Shown here one piece after another: positions 1-11,271 of a stretch of 64,000 bases of DNA. The notes beneath the pieces are model-generated. The model did no database searches, was not told where the DNA came from, and saw only the letters and a program-made list of their open reading frames with translations. Origin of the DNA: DATMER01 sp034667225 (GTDB lineage: Bacteria > Acidobacteriota > Thermoanaerobaculia > Multivoradales > UBA5704); the NCBI GenBank assembly GCA_034667225.1, contig JAXDKG010000009.1, positions 1 through 64,000 of the forward strand. Direction: 5' to 3'. A program made the translations under genes and the position numbers. How positions within the stretch are numbered: position 1 is the first letter of the stretch; each line of letters begins with the position of its first letter.

Positions 1-2565
<2,565 letters not shown>

Positions 2566-2594
2566 CAACGGAGATCGACGACGATAAAACACGA

Positions 2595-2618
2595 GGGCGG
2601 CCTGCAGGCCGCCCTTTT
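2595..2618 (+). terminator. Rho-independent terminator after secA
   Basis: A perfect inverted repeat with 8-bp GC-rich arms (GGGCGGCC / GGCCGCCC) around a TGCA loop is followed directly by TTTT. It starts 29 bases after the secA stop and ends about 20 bases before guaB, so it probably insulates the two genes. Confidence 0.85.
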
Positions 2619-2639
2619 GATATCCTTCGCCACCCAATT

Positions 2640-4127
2640 ATGAGCGCCATGCACGATCTCGATCCGCGACCGGCCCTCACCTTCGACGACGTGTCGATCG
2701 TCCCGGGCTTCTCCGAGGTCCACCCCAACGAGGTGGACCTGCGCACGTTCGCCTGCCGCGGGATCGGCCTGAACATCCCGATCCTCTCGGCGGCCATGGA
2801 CACGGTTACCGAGTCCCGCCTGGCCATCGCCCTCGCCCAGGAGGGCGGTATGGGCGTCGTCCACAAGAACCTGCCCATCGAGGTGCAGGCGGAAGAGGTG
2901 GACAAGGTGAAACGCAGCGAGGCCGGCATGATCGTGGACCCGGTCACCATGCGGCCGGACCAGAGTATCCGCGAAGCCCTGGGGGTCATGGCGAGCTACA
3001 AGATCTCGGGCGTGCCCGTCACCTCCGCGGATGGGCAGCTCGTGGGCATCCTCACCAACCGCGACCTCCGCTTCGAGGAGGACCTCGGCAAGCGGATCGA
3101 CGAGTTGATGACCAGGGAAGACCTGATCACCGTGCCCGAGGGAACGACCCTCGAGCAGGCCAAGCTGCTCCTCCACAAGCACCGGATCGAGAAGGTCCTG
3201 GTGGTCGATACCAGCGGCAACCTCAAGGGGCTGATCACGGTCAAGGACATTCAAAAGGCCATCCAGTACCCGATGGCCTGCAAGGACGAGCTTGGCCGGT
3301 TGCGGGTGGGCGCGGCCGTGGGTGCCTCGGGCGACTTCCTGGAGCGCGCCGCGGCCCTGGTGCGCGCCAAGGTGGACCTCCTGGTCCTCGACTCCTCCCA
3401 CGCGCACAGCCGCGGCGTCCTCGACGCCGCGGCCACGCTGCGGGAGCGCTTCCCCGAAATCAAGCTGGTCGTCGGCAACGTGGCCACGGCGGAAGGGACG
3501 CTCGCCCTGATCGAGCGCGGGGTCGATGCGGTCAAGGTCGGCATCGGACCGGGCAGCATCTGCACCACCCGGATCGTCACCGGCGCGGGCGTGCCGCAGG
3601 TCACCGCGATCCAGGACTGCGCCCGCGCCGCGGCCGAGCACGGCGTGCCGGTCATCGCGGACGGCGGCATCAAGTTCTCCGGCGATCTGACCAAGGCGAT
3701 TGCGGCCGGCGCCACGGCGGTGATGATCGGCTCGCTCTTTGCCGGCACCGAAGAGAGCCCCGGCGAGACCATCCTCTACCAGGGCCGGACCTTCAAGGCC
3801 TACCGCGGGATGGGCTCGCTCTCGGCGATGTCCCGCGGCAGCGCCGACCGCTACTTCCAGGAGGGCGGCCCCGGCGCCGCCACGCTGGGCAAGCTGGTGC
3901 CCGAGGGGATCGAGGGCATGGTCCCGTTCAAGGGGAGCGTCCACCAGATGCTGCCGCAGCTCACGGGCGGCCTGCGCGCCGGCATGGGCCTGGGCGGCTG
4001 CGCCTCGATCGAGGAGCTGCGCACCAAGGCAAAGTTCATCCGCATCTCCGCCGCCGGCCTCAAGGAGAGCCACGCCCATGACGTGGTCATCACCAAAGAG
4101 GCTCCGAACTACTGGGTCGAGCGCTAG
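2640..4127 (+). CDS. guaB: Inosine-5'-monophosphate dehydrogenase
   Basis: GuaB oxidises IMP to XMP with NAD+, the committed step of GMP synthesis. The 495-residue product has the usual bacterial layout: an N-terminal barrel segment (LTFDDVSIVPG), an inserted CBS pair at about residues 100-220, then the rest of the barrel. The catalytic loop GIGPGSICTTR carries the active cysteine, and the flap AYRGMGSLSAMSRGSADRY is present. The ATG at 2640 gives MSAMHDLDPRP; an ATG three codons later is also possible. No clear ribosome binding site is visible. The 3' end overlaps the convergent gene by 4 bp. Confidence 0.97.
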   Translation: MSAMHDLDPRPALTFDDVSIVPGFSEVHPNEVDLRTFACRGIGLNIPILSAAMDTVTESRLAIALAQEGGMGVVHKNLPIEVQAEEVDKVKRSEAGMIVDPVTMRPDQSIREALGVMASYKISGVPVTSADGQLVGILTNRDLRFEEDLGKRIDELMTREDLITVPEGTTLEQAKLLLHKHRIEKVLVVDTSGNLKGLITVKDIQKAIQYPMACKDELGRLRVGAAVGASGDFLERAAALVRAKVDLLVLDSSHAHSRGVLDAAATLRERFPEIKLVVGNVATAEGTLALIERGVDAVKVGIGPGSICTTRIVTGAGVPQVTAIQDCARAAAEHGVPVIADGGIKFSGDLTKAIAAGATAVMIGSLFAGTEESPGETILYQGRTFKAYRGMGSLSAMSRGSADRYFQEGGPGAATLGKLVPEGIEGMVPFKGSVHQMLPQLTGGLRAGMGLGGCASIEELRTKAKFIRISAAGLKESHAHDVVITKEAPNYWVER

Positions 4128-4762
4128 TCCACGATCCCTGCCGCGGCTTCCAGCCTGGCCAACCGGCGCTCGATGGACTGCTGCCACTCGGTCAGGACAG
4201 GGGGCTCGATCACTGGCGGGTCGGTCACCGGCGGTTTCTCCGGCTCCTGATCGGGAAGCTCCACGGACCAGCCGACCGGCGGCAGCAGATCTGCTCCGGG
4301 CGGCGCGTCCGGGAAGCCGAAAGTCAGCTTGAGCTCCTCGCCGGGCTCGGCTGCGAGAAAGGTGCGGCCCGTCAACTCCTTGCCGTTGATGAGCAGCCGC
4401 AGGGAGCGCTCTTGCAAGCCTACCGCGACATTGAGCCCGGTCTCCAGGTCGCCGGCGGTCACGCCGGGGCCCTTGATGACCTCCGGAAACTGAGGGTCTT
4501 TCTCCCGCATCTTAGCTGCCGCTTCAGGACCGAACCCGGATGTCTCGATCACGAGCCGGTTGTTGGCTGACAGGACGATCTCCATCACCTGGCTCTCCCG
4601 GGGCGGACCTTTCTTCGTCTTGCTGACGTTGAAAAGGCGCAGGCGCTGGTTCGCGAGAGGGACGGAGCTTCGCAGCACGAACCGGGTTGTCAGACCCTCC
4701 TCGGGAACCTGGTACGGCAAGACGAAGCCTGGTGCCGCTTGCGTGATGTCGCGGGTGCTCAT
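4124..4762 (-). CDS. Hypothetical protein with proline-rich linker and C-terminal helix
   Basis: I do not recognise this 212-residue protein. It has no signal peptide or membrane segment. Residues 1-160 look like a beta-rich globular domain (LLINGKELTGRTFLA, LKLTFGFPD). A Pro/Glu/Val-rich linker (PPVTDPPVIEPP) follows, then a short helix (WQQSIERRLARLEA) suited to oligomerisation. A promoter is likely in the AT-rich stretch 4775-4803. It is convergent with guaB and shares 4 bp with it. Confidence 0.75.
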   Translation of the reverse strand: MSTRDITQAAPGFVLPYQVPEEGLTTRFVLRSSVPLANQRLRLFNVSKTKKGPPRESQVMEIVLSANNRLVIETSGFGPEAAAKMREKDPQFPEVIKGPGVTAGDLETGLNVAVGLQERSLRLLINGKELTGRTFLAAEPGEELKLTFGFPDAPPGADLLPPVGWSVELPDQEPEKPPVTDPPVIEPPVLTEWQQSIERRLARLEAAAGIVD

Positions 4763-4803
4763 TTCAGCTCCTCTCCTGTCTCTACATATAAGGAGAGTTT
4801 ATA

Positions 4804-5367
4804 TCAGCCCTCCTCCTCGGCGAGGAGAGACCACACCTCGACCCGCAGCATCTCTTCCTGGTGCCGGGCGACGAGGTCGACGTTGTGCCGCAATGCCGGG
4901 GAGGCCGGCGGCTCGGGTGCGGAGCCCCGGAGCTGGGCGATCCTGCGCTCCAGGACCGCCCGGTCTTCGCGATCCCGCAATGTGTCTCTCACCCTCTCCA
5001 TGCCGTCGAGCATGGCCTGCCGGCTCCCTTCGTCCATGCTCTCCCAGTCGGTCGTGATGCGGATGAGCACGGCTTCCTCTATCCGTCCCTTCACCCACTG
5101 GTACTCGGCGGGATCGCGCCCCAGCTCCCGGGCGGCGCGCACGTCGGCGGCCGGGTCTCCGGTCCGGTCTGCGATCTGCTTCTCGCGCGGCCGCACCTTC
5201 AGGAAGAGGTCGATCTGTTTTTCACTCAACTTGCCGTCAGGCGGCGGCGTGAACCGCGAGATCCGGGCCGGCACCGCCGCCTTGCGGATAGGCTCGTCGG
5301 CCTTCCGGTGGCAGCCCGCCAGAAGCGCGGAGATCAGAATCAGGAAAGGTAGGTACTTCCGCTTCAT
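4804..5367 (-). CDS. Putative lipoprotein, unknown function
   Basis: The ATG at 5367 gives MKRKYLPFLILISALLAGC, a lipoprotein signal with the lipobox LLAGC, so the 187-residue product should be anchored to a membrane by a diacylated cysteine. An in-frame start 33 codons upstream would bury this signal and is rejected. The mature part is highly charged and probably helical (VKGRIEEAVLIRITTDWE, RVRDTLRDREDRAVLERR), with no recognised domain. The gene lies 34 bases downstream of the PIN toxin gene and may share its transcript. Confidence 0.75.
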   Translation of the reverse strand: MKRKYLPFLILISALLAGCHRKADEPIRKAAVPARISRFTPPPDGKLSEKQIDLFLKVRPREKQIADRTGDPAADVRAARELGRDPAEYQWVKGRIEEAVLIRITTDWESMDEGSRQAMLDGMERVRDTLRDREDRAVLERRIAQLRGSAPEPPASPALRHNVDLVARHQEEMLRVEVWSLLAEEEG

Positions 5368-5401
5368 GGAGAAGCAGGGCTGCAAGAGGCATTCCGGTTC
5401 C

Positions 5402-5875
5402 TCAAGAGAGAAGGAGGTCCAGCACTTCCTTGCGGAAGGCATAGCGATCCTTTTCTTTGAGCTCATCGACCAGCTGCCTGATCTCGTCGCGATTCACGAA
5501 ACCAGAGGACTTGCACGAGAGCAGGAAGCCTGGAATGTCCGCAACAGCGACCTCGACTCGCTCCGCCGCCTGCCGGGCTTTGTTGTCGCTTGTAAGGAGG
5601 AGTGCCTTGAGCTGCTGAGCCAGCCCTATTGCCTCCTGCTCACCAACTCCCAAGCCGGAAAGCACCTCGACGGGTGGAGCAAACCGGTTTGGAGCGATGA
5701 TGCGGATCCAGGAAAACTGGCTCAGTTCCTGGGCGAGCGATGTTCGGCTCAGTTCCTGGAAGACCGCCGGAGGGACACAGAGAGAGTCGACCCCATAGAA
5801 CTCCCGAATCAAGGCCAATCGGCCAATCTTCAGGAACGAGCTGAGAAAATCTGTATCCAGGACGACAGCGTTCAA
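5402..5875 (-). CDS. PIN-domain toxin of a UPF0175/PIN toxin-antitoxin pair
   Basis: A 157-residue PIN-fold ribonuclease, most like the DUF3368 group that pairs with UPF0175 antitoxins. Conserved acidic positions appear in VVLDTDFLSSFL, in the VGEQEAIGLA segment and in LLTSDNKARQAAE; these normally bind the catalytic metal. I place the start at the TTG at 5875, which overlaps the antitoxin stop (TTGA) and yields LNAVVLDTD. A start further upstream at 6010 would run inside the antitoxin gene and adds no PIN sequence. RNA cleavage is inferred from the family. Confidence 0.85.
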   Translation of the reverse strand: MNAVVLDTDFLSSFLKIGRLALIREFYGVDSLCVPPAVFQELSRTSLAQELSQFSWIRIIAPNRFAPPVEVLSGLGVGEQEAIGLAQQLKALLLTSDNKARQAAERVEVAVADIPGFLLSCKSSGFVNRDEIRQLVDELKEKDRYAFRKEVLDLLLS

Positions 5876-6195
5876 CGCGCCTTTCTCCCGGCAGCCTCGA
5901 GGGATCGGCGCGCCATCTCCTCGATCTCGGAGATGTCGGCGGAGGACTGCCGGACGATGCCTCTCTGGAAGAGACTTTCCTTCATCTCCTCGATAGAGAG
6001 ACCCGACCACTCGGCGGCGCGGCCCAGGGAGAACACCTCTTTCTCATAGAGACGGCAGGCCACCGCCTCCCGTATATCTGGTCGAGCCGCAAGCAACGTG
6101 TTCACGGCATCGGTGAGAAAGGCCTCCTCGCTCTTGTAGAGACCGGTTTCCGTCACGGCTGCGAGCTCTTCTTCAAGCAATGATCGGCGGGCCAT
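5872..6195 (-). CDS. UPF0175 family antitoxin
   Basis: A 107-residue small helical protein of the UPF0175 type, with the characteristic core KEVFSLGRAAEWSGLSIEEM and the following FQRGI. This core is a helix-turn-helix-like DNA-binding unit. Such proteins sit just upstream of a PIN toxin and are thought to neutralise it and autoregulate the operon; here the stop codon overlaps the toxin start. An inverted repeat lies directly upstream of the ATG. Confidence 0.85.
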   Translation of the reverse strand: MARRSLLEEELAAVTETGLYKSEEAFLTDAVNTLLAARPDIREAVACRLYEKEVFSLGRAAEWSGLSIEEMKESLFQRGIVRQSSADISEIEEMARRSLEAAGRKAR

Positions 6196-6221
6196 AGTGG
6201 AACTCTACTATAGACTCCACT
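6196..6221. promoter_or_regulatory. Candidate operator/promoter between the antitoxin and RNase Z-like genes
   Basis: AGTGGA and TCCACT form a 6-bp inverted repeat spaced by 14 bases in the 33-base gap between two divergent genes. The spacer contains the AT-rich run TACTATA, which could be a -10 element. A repressor site for the UPF0175 antitoxin is an inference from position alone. Confidence 0.4.
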
Positions 6222-6228
6222 CCGCCCC

Positions 6229-7215
6229 ATGAAACCCCTCTTCCACCCGCGGCTGGTCAACGACCCCTTCGGAGATCCCGCGCTCTACATCGACTTCCTG
6301 TTCGAGCGGCGGGCGCTGCTCTTCGACCTGGGAGACCTCTCCCCTCTCTCCGCGCGCCAGCTCCTCAAGGTGGACCACGCTTTCGTCTCTCACACCCACA
6401 TGGACCACTTCGTGGGATTCGATGCCCTGCTGCGCATCCTCCTGGGGCGGGAGAAGACGCTCAACCTGTTCGGCCCGCCGGGGTTCCTCGACCAGGTCGA
6501 GCACCGGCTCGCCTCCTACACGTGGAACCTGGTGGCCAACTACGAGAGCGACTTCGTGATCCGCGCCACCGAGGCGCATTCGGACGGGCGCCGCGTGAGC
6601 GCCGAGCTCCGCACGCGGACCGGCTTCCGGCGCGAAGACCTGCCCTCCCGCGAGCTCGCGGACGGCCTGCTCGTCGAGGAGGAGACCTTCCAGGTGCGAA
6701 CGGCCTTCCTCGACCACGGCATCCCCTGCATGGCGTTCGCGCTGGAGGAGAAGCTCCACGTGAACATCTGGAAGAGCGGACTGGAAGAGCTGGGCCTCCC
6801 CACCGGGCCGTGGCTGCGCGAGGTCAAGTACGCCGCCCTGCGCGGCGAGCCGGACGCCACCCTTTTCCGAGCCGGAGACCGCGAGGTGACCCTGGGAGAG
6901 CTGAAGGACAAGGTGCTGCGGGTCGTGCCCGGACAGAAGGTAGCCTACGTGACCGACGTCGGCTGGTCGGCCGGCAACGCGGCGGCGATCGTCGATCTCG
7001 CCCGGGGGGCGGACGTGCTGTTCATCGAGTCGGCCTTCATCCACGAGGAGGAGCGCCGGGCCGCGGAGAAGCGCCACCTGACTTCACGCCAGGCCGGGCT
7101 CCTGGCTCGCGAGGCCGGGGCGAAACGGCTCGTGCCGTTCCACTTCTCGCCCAAGCACCAGGATGACGAGGACCTGCTCATCCGCGAGGCCCTCGAAGCT
7201 TTCGAGGACGGGTAG
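6229..7215 (+). CDS. Metallo-beta-lactamase fold hydrolase, ribonuclease Z-like
   Basis: A 328-residue protein with the metal-binding motif SHTHMDHFVGFD (HxHxDH) near residue 60. Later ligand regions are an Asp in AYVTDVGW, the segment LFIESAFIHEEE, and a C-terminal His in RLVPFHFSPKHQ. The layout resembles RNase Z, which trims tRNA 3' ends, but the sequence is divergent and another phosphodiester or lactone substrate cannot be excluded. The ATG at 6229 directly follows the short divergent promoter region. Confidence 0.8.
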   Translation: MKPLFHPRLVNDPFGDPALYIDFLFERRALLFDLGDLSPLSARQLLKVDHAFVSHTHMDHFVGFDALLRILLGREKTLNLFGPPGFLDQVEHRLASYTWNLVANYESDFVIRATEAHSDGRRVSAELRTRTGFRREDLPSRELADGLLVEEETFQVRTAFLDHGIPCMAFALEEKLHVNIWKSGLEELGLPTGPWLREVKYAALRGEPDATLFRAGDREVTLGELKDKVLRVVPGQKVAYVTDVGWSAGNAAAIVDLARGADVLFIESAFIHEEERRAAEKRHLTSRQAGLLAREAGAKRLVPFHFSPKHQDDEDLLIREALEAFEDG

Positions 7216-8142
7216 CTACCAGCTCCCTGAAGAGCCGCCGCCGCCGAAGCTGCCGCCGCCCCCCGAGAAGCCCCCTCCTCCCCCGCCGCCCCAGCCTCCT
7301 CCTCCACCCCAGCCCCCGCCGCCGCCCATGATGAAGGGGCCGCCCCATCCGCCGCGACGCCTGGTCGGGATGCCCCTGCCGATCCTCCTGCCGAACAGGG
7401 CCTTGAGGATCGGGAAAAGCACCGCCCACGCGATCAGCGCCCCGAGGCCGAGCCCCGGGAAGATCATGTTGGGAAACGACGCATAGAAGGGCATCAGGAA
7501 AAGGTACATGAACCAGCTCTGGCAGCCCTGCGAGAAGATCGCCATGAGTGAGAAGACACCGATCACGATGAAGAACATCAGGCCGAAGAACGCCTTCTCC
7601 CCCGTCTGCATCTGCGGCGCGGTGCTGTCGGCGCCCGGCGCGGGGGTGACCTCCTGCCCGCCGATCGAGGCGATGATCGCATCGACCCCCTTCTCGACCC
7701 CGGCGCCGAAGTCCCCGCTCCGGAAGTACGGAGTCACGACGTTGTCGAGGACACGACCGCTCTCCAGGTCCGTCAATTCGCCTTCCAGGCCGTAGCCGAC
7801 CTCGATCCGCATCTTGCGGTCCTGCTCGGAAATGAGAAACAGGACGCCGTTGTCCGCCTTCTGACCCGCCTGTCCCGGCTGCCTCTTCCGCCCGATCTTC
7901 CAGGTCTCGGCCACGCGGAGGCTGTAATCCTCCAGCGCCTCGTCTTCGAGGCTCTCGATGGTGAGCACCGCGATCTGATTGGTGGTCTGCTGCTCGTACG
8001 CGGCGAGCTTCTGCTCGATGCGCTGCTGCAAGTCGTCGGGGATCAGATCCGCGCTGTCCACGATTCGGCCGGACAGGTAAGGCACCTCCAAGGCGGCGAG
8101 CGGAGAGGCGGCGAGGAGAAGGATGAGGACTGCGGCTCGCAT
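7216..8142 (-). CDS. TPM-domain (YgcG/DUF477-type) exported membrane protein with Gly-rich tail
   Basis: A 308-residue protein. The ATG at 8142 gives a signal peptide (MRAAVLILLLAASPLAALE) followed by the TPM domain (LSGRIVDSADLIPDDLQQRI, GVLFLISEQDRKMRIEVGYG). One or two membrane segments (FGLMFFIVIGVFSLMAIF, MIFPGLGLGALIAWAVLF) follow, then a tail almost entirely of Gly, Trp, Ser and Phe. This is the YgcG architecture; the function is not settled. Its start overlaps the stop of the next TPM gene by one base (TGATG), so the two are translationally coupled. Confidence 0.85.
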   Translation of the reverse strand: MRAAVLILLLAASPLAALEVPYLSGRIVDSADLIPDDLQQRIEQKLAAYEQQTTNQIAVLTIESLEDEALEDYSLRVAETWKIGRKRQPGQAGQKADNGVLFLISEQDRKMRIEVGYGLEGELTDLESGRVLDNVVTPYFRSGDFGAGVEKGVDAIIASIGGQEVTPAPGADSTAPQMQTGEKAFFGLMFFIVIGVFSLMAIFSQGCQSWFMYLFLMPFYASFPNMIFPGLGLGALIAWAVLFPILKALFGRRIGRGIPTRRRGGWGGPFIMGGGGGWGGGGGWGGGGGGGFSGGGGSFGGGGSSGSW

Positions 8143-8780
8143 CACCGGTCCCCCTGCCGCAGCTCGTTCGAAAGCTCGTCGCGGTCGTCCGGCTGGATGG
8201 CGACTCCGTGCCGCTCCAGCAACTCGCCGCATTGGCGGATGCCCTCAATAAGGGCCTCCCCAGACCGGCCGGCGCGAATACCGGCGGCGACGGTCTTGAC
8301 GATGCCATCCCACTGTCCCTGCTCGACTTGCTGGTTGATACCGGAGTCGCCGATCACGACCACCCGGTGCTCGAACAGGGAGAGGAAGAGGAGGATGCCG
8401 GTGCGGTCGCGGGTGCGGAAGACCTCCTCCTCCAGAAAGGCCATCTCGGCGCGCTGCCTCGTCCTGAGATCCAGCAGGCCGTCCCCGGCCATCCAGAGTT
8501 TGACCGCGGGAACGTAGGCGGCGAGGAGGAAGCCCACAGCCCCCCCGGCCGCGGCGGGCAGCGCGATCCAGAGCGGGATCATCCCGCCCCAGAAGTTGCC
8601 GAGGAAGTAGATGGCCTCGGCGACGAGGGCGCCCGCGAAGGCGCCCAGAGCCGTGCCCTTCCAGAGCGCCGAAGAATAGCCGTCGCTCTCCTCGACCAGG
8701 TACGGCACGATCTCGCCCGAGGTCTTCTGCTCGGCCTCGGCGACAGCGGCGCGGATGGCTTCGAGTTCGGCGGTATTCAT
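8142..8780 (-). CDS. TPM-domain membrane protein
   Basis: A 212-residue protein, read from the ATG at 8780 (MNTAELEAIRAAVAEAEQKT). The TPM-type domain is split around two membrane segments (GTALGAFAGALVAEAIYFLG and LPAAAGGAVGFLLAAYV), with the typical VVVIGDSGINQQVEQGQWD segment after them. It is upstream of and coupled to a second TPM gene. Such pairs are common and the proteins may act together at the cytoplasmic membrane. Confidence 0.82.
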   Translation of the reverse strand: MNTAELEAIRAAVAEAEQKTSGEIVPYLVEESDGYSSALWKGTALGAFAGALVAEAIYFLGNFWGGMIPLWIALPAAAGGAVGFLLAAYVPAVKLWMAGDGLLDLRTRQRAEMAFLEEEVFRTRDRTGILLFLSLFEHRVVVIGDSGINQQVEQGQWDGIVKTVAAGIRAGRSGEALIEGIRQCGELLERHGVAIQPDDRDELSNELRQGDR

Positions 8781-8802
8781 GGCTCCCCCTCCCAACCCTG
8801 GA

Positions 8803-9201
8803 TCAATCAAGCGAGATCGGTGCCGAGCGCTCCCGCTTGCGCTGGCCCCGGCGCTTCTTCGTATCCACCCGGCGGCGCTTGGCCGCCTTGGACACCCGGG
8901 TAGGCTTGCGCGGAATCTCCTCCCGGAGCGCCTCGGCCACCAGCTCCCCCAGGCGGGCCGCCGCGGCCTCCCGGTTCTCCCCCTGGGTGCGGTGCTTCTG
9001 GGAGGTGACATGGAGTACGCCCTCCCGGGTGATCCGGGTAGCCAGCCGCTCCATCAGGCGCTGCCGCTGCTCGTCCGTCAGGCTCGGGGAAGCTGCCACG
9101 TCGAACCGGGCCGTCACGCGGGTCTCGACCTTGTTGACGTTTTGACCGCCCGGTCCGCTGCTGCGGGAGGTCGTGAAAGAGAGCTCCTCGTCCGGGATCA
9201 T
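8803..9201 (-). CDS. arfB: Alternative ribosome-rescue factor ArfB (peptidyl-tRNA hydrolase)
   Basis: A 132-residue single-domain release-factor homologue. The GGQ motif lies in SSGPGGQNVNKVETRV and hydrolyses peptidyl-tRNA on stalled ribosomes. A lysine/arginine-rich C-terminal tail (RVSKAAKRRRVDTKKRRGQR) matches the ArfB/YaeJ tail that enters the empty mRNA channel. Full-length RF1/RF2 would have codon-recognition domains, absent here. It lies 22 bases upstream of the TPM pair on the same strand. Confidence 0.95.
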   Translation of the reverse strand: MIPDEELSFTTSRSSGPGGQNVNKVETRVTARFDVAASPSLTDEQRQRLMERLATRITREGVLHVTSQKHRTQGENREAAAARLGELVAEALREEIPRKPTRVSKAAKRRRVDTKKRRGQRKRERSAPISLD

Positions 9202-9240
9202 GGGGCTGAGTGTATTGCAGTACCAGGTCCATCGGGCCCG

Positions 9241-11133
9241 TCATCGCGCCCAGCGGCGGAACTGAACTTCAAACTCCTTTCCTTCGGGGAGCGGACGGCG
9301 CAGGACGAATGCGATCGGGTCGGCGGGATCCGCCACCTCGAAGCGGCGGGAGACGATGCGCCGGCGGCCGCGCAATGGCCCTCCGTTGTCCCATTCGACC
9401 GGCTGTCCGTGGATCTCTATCTGGCGCAGGCTGTTGTTCAGCCGCCATCGGGTCGGCAGGACGATCTCCAGGGAGAGCACCTCGCCGGCCCGCACCTGAT
9501 CCGGAAGCCGCGCCTCGAGGCGCCCGCGCCGGGCGTCCACCGGCACGGCCGCGAGAGGGACCGGCTCGCCGACCTGATGCCAGGGGTGGACGACCAGCAG
9601 CAGCTCGGGGCCGCGGGCGCGGAGCGGCGCCGGCTCGAACCGCAGGGTCTCCCCTCCGGAGGAGGACGCCTTCCTGTAGAAATCCCCGTCGCGCCCGGCT
9701 TCGAAGAGGATGGCGTCCGCCAGCTCGATCTGCGCGGGCGGCAGCTCGTCGAGGCGCCTGACCGCCTTGACGAACACTCCCGACCGCCCGAGAGGCAGCT
9801 CCTCCTCGCTCTCTTCACTGCGCTCGAAGATCACGGTGCGGCCCTGCAGCGGCATGCCCGTCCTCAAATACCGTCTGGCCAACTCGTGCGTGCTCGGCAC
9901 GACGTTGCGGTACGTATAGCCGTTCACCGTGCTCACGAGAGGAAACGCCAGGATGGTCAGGATCGCTCCCGCCACGGCGGGACGCCGCAGGAGAGGGAGG
10001 CGCGCCGCGAGCCATTCCCAGAGTTTGAAGAAGAGCCAGGCGGCCGCGAGGGCGGTGAACGGAGTCAGCGGCAACCAGTTGTGCTTGCTCGGGTTGAGCG
10101 TGGCCATGCTGTAGGAAAGCGCGTAGCCAAACACGTAGATCGCCATCATCACCGGCCCGAGCCGCTCCTGCGGAGAGCCCTCCCGCGTTCTCGCTTTTCT
10201 TGCCGCCCGGACAAGGAGCAGAACGACCCCCAACAGGCCCGCCGCCGCGATCACCGGTCCGTGAAAGGTCCAGGAGAACAGCGACTGCAGGCCGTGCAGG
10301 AGCACGTAGAGGTGCGAGCCGCCCAGCCGCTGCCCCTTCTGCTCGTAGTCGCGCATGGTGCGGCTGAGGTCCTTCTCGTAGATGCTCCAATCCAGCACGG
10401 CGAAGGGCGTGCACAGCAGGAAGACGGCCACGGACGCGGCGCCGGCCAGGACGAGCCTTCCCCATGCGCGCCGGTCGCGCCAGCCGCCGCCCGAGAGCGC
10501 CGCGAACATCAGCGGGAACGCGATGGGTCCCGCGTTGAACTTGGAGGCCAGCGCCAGGCCGATGGCGACCCCCGCGGCCAGATAACGCTTCCAGGTCGGG
10601 CGCACCGCCGCCGCCAGGCTCCGGTCGAAAGCGAAGAGGGAGGCCGCGACCAGTTGGATGTCCGGCTTGAAGATCACGGACTGGCGCAGGTGCCACGGGA
10701 TCACGGCCAGCAGGAACGCCGCGAGCAGCCCCACACGGGGCGAGAAGACCTGGCGGCCGATGCGGAACGTGAGATAGATGGAAAGGGTGCCGAAGACCGC
10801 CTGCAGGAACCGGCAGATCAGGTACCCCGTGGGGGTCATCCTGTGCTCCTCGAACGCGGCGAACACCGGCGCGCCGGTAAGCCGATGGAGCGCCTCGGAT
10901 CCGGCGAGCAGAGCCGCGTGCGGCAGGTAGGACATCCCGGGATGGCAGCCGTTCGCCGGACGGATCGTCCCCTTCACGAGAAGAGCATGGGCATTCGTGA
11001 CGCCGTACCGCTCGTCGTAGTACCGGGTCGAGGTGGGATTGGGAGTGCCGAGCCACACACGGAGTGCCAGGCTCCAGGCAAGGAGGGCGAAAAGAGCCAG
11101 AGAGAGCCCGCGGGATCGAGCCAGGTCCGTCAC
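9241..11133 (-). CDS. Membrane glycosyltransferase, GT39/ArnT-like (PMT family)
   Basis: A 630-residue integral membrane protein. After the first membrane helix an acidic loop, YYDERYGVTNAHALL, matches the catalytic Asp/Glu loop of GT39/PMT-type enzymes, which transfer sugars from polyprenyl phosphate donors. About ten more hydrophobic segments follow up to about residue 400, then a soluble extracytoplasmic domain of about 220 residues. The start is a GTG at 11133 with a weak ribosome binding site. The acceptor is unknown. It lies 39 bases upstream of arfB. Confidence 0.82.
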   Translation of the reverse strand: MTDLARSRGLSLALFALLAWSLALRVWLGTPNPTSTRYYDERYGVTNAHALLVKGTIRPANGCHPGMSYLPHAALLAGSEALHRLTGAPVFAAFEEHRMTPTGYLICRFLQAVFGTLSIYLTFRIGRQVFSPRVGLLAAFLLAVIPWHLRQSVIFKPDIQLVAASLFAFDRSLAAAVRPTWKRYLAAGVAIGLALASKFNAGPIAFPLMFAALSGGGWRDRRAWGRLVLAGAASVAVFLLCTPFAVLDWSIYEKDLSRTMRDYEQKGQRLGGSHLYVLLHGLQSLFSWTFHGPVIAAAGLLGVVLLLVRAARKARTREGSPQERLGPVMMAIYVFGYALSYSMATLNPSKHNWLPLTPFTALAAAWLFFKLWEWLAARLPLLRRPAVAGAILTILAFPLVSTVNGYTYRNVVPSTHELARRYLRTGMPLQGRTVIFERSEESEEELPLGRSGVFVKAVRRLDELPPAQIELADAILFEAGRDGDFYRKASSSGGETLRFEPAPLRARGPELLLVVHPWHQVGEPVPLAAVPVDARRGRLEARLPDQVRAGEVLSLEIVLPTRWRLNNSLRQIEIHGQPVEWDNGGPLRGRRRIVSRRFEVADPADPIAFVLRRPLPEGKEFEVQFRRWAR

Positions 11134-11207
11134 GAGGGGCGCATTGTATAGGCGAAGGGCTACGGCAGAAACCCTGGAAAGGACAACAAAAGCACGCCGG
11201 CCTTGAC

Positions 11208-11234
11208 GTCCTTGGTGTCCTTGCTGTCCTTTCC
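11208..11234. repeat. Short tandem repeat, 9-bp unit x3
   Basis: Three consecutive 9-base units beginning GTCCTT lie in the 138-base gap between the glycosyltransferase start and the next gene. I see no gene or clear promoter in this gap. Confidence 0.5.
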
Positions 11235-11271
11235 GGCCTCTTAGGGAATGACCGGCGGGCTTGGCAGCAGG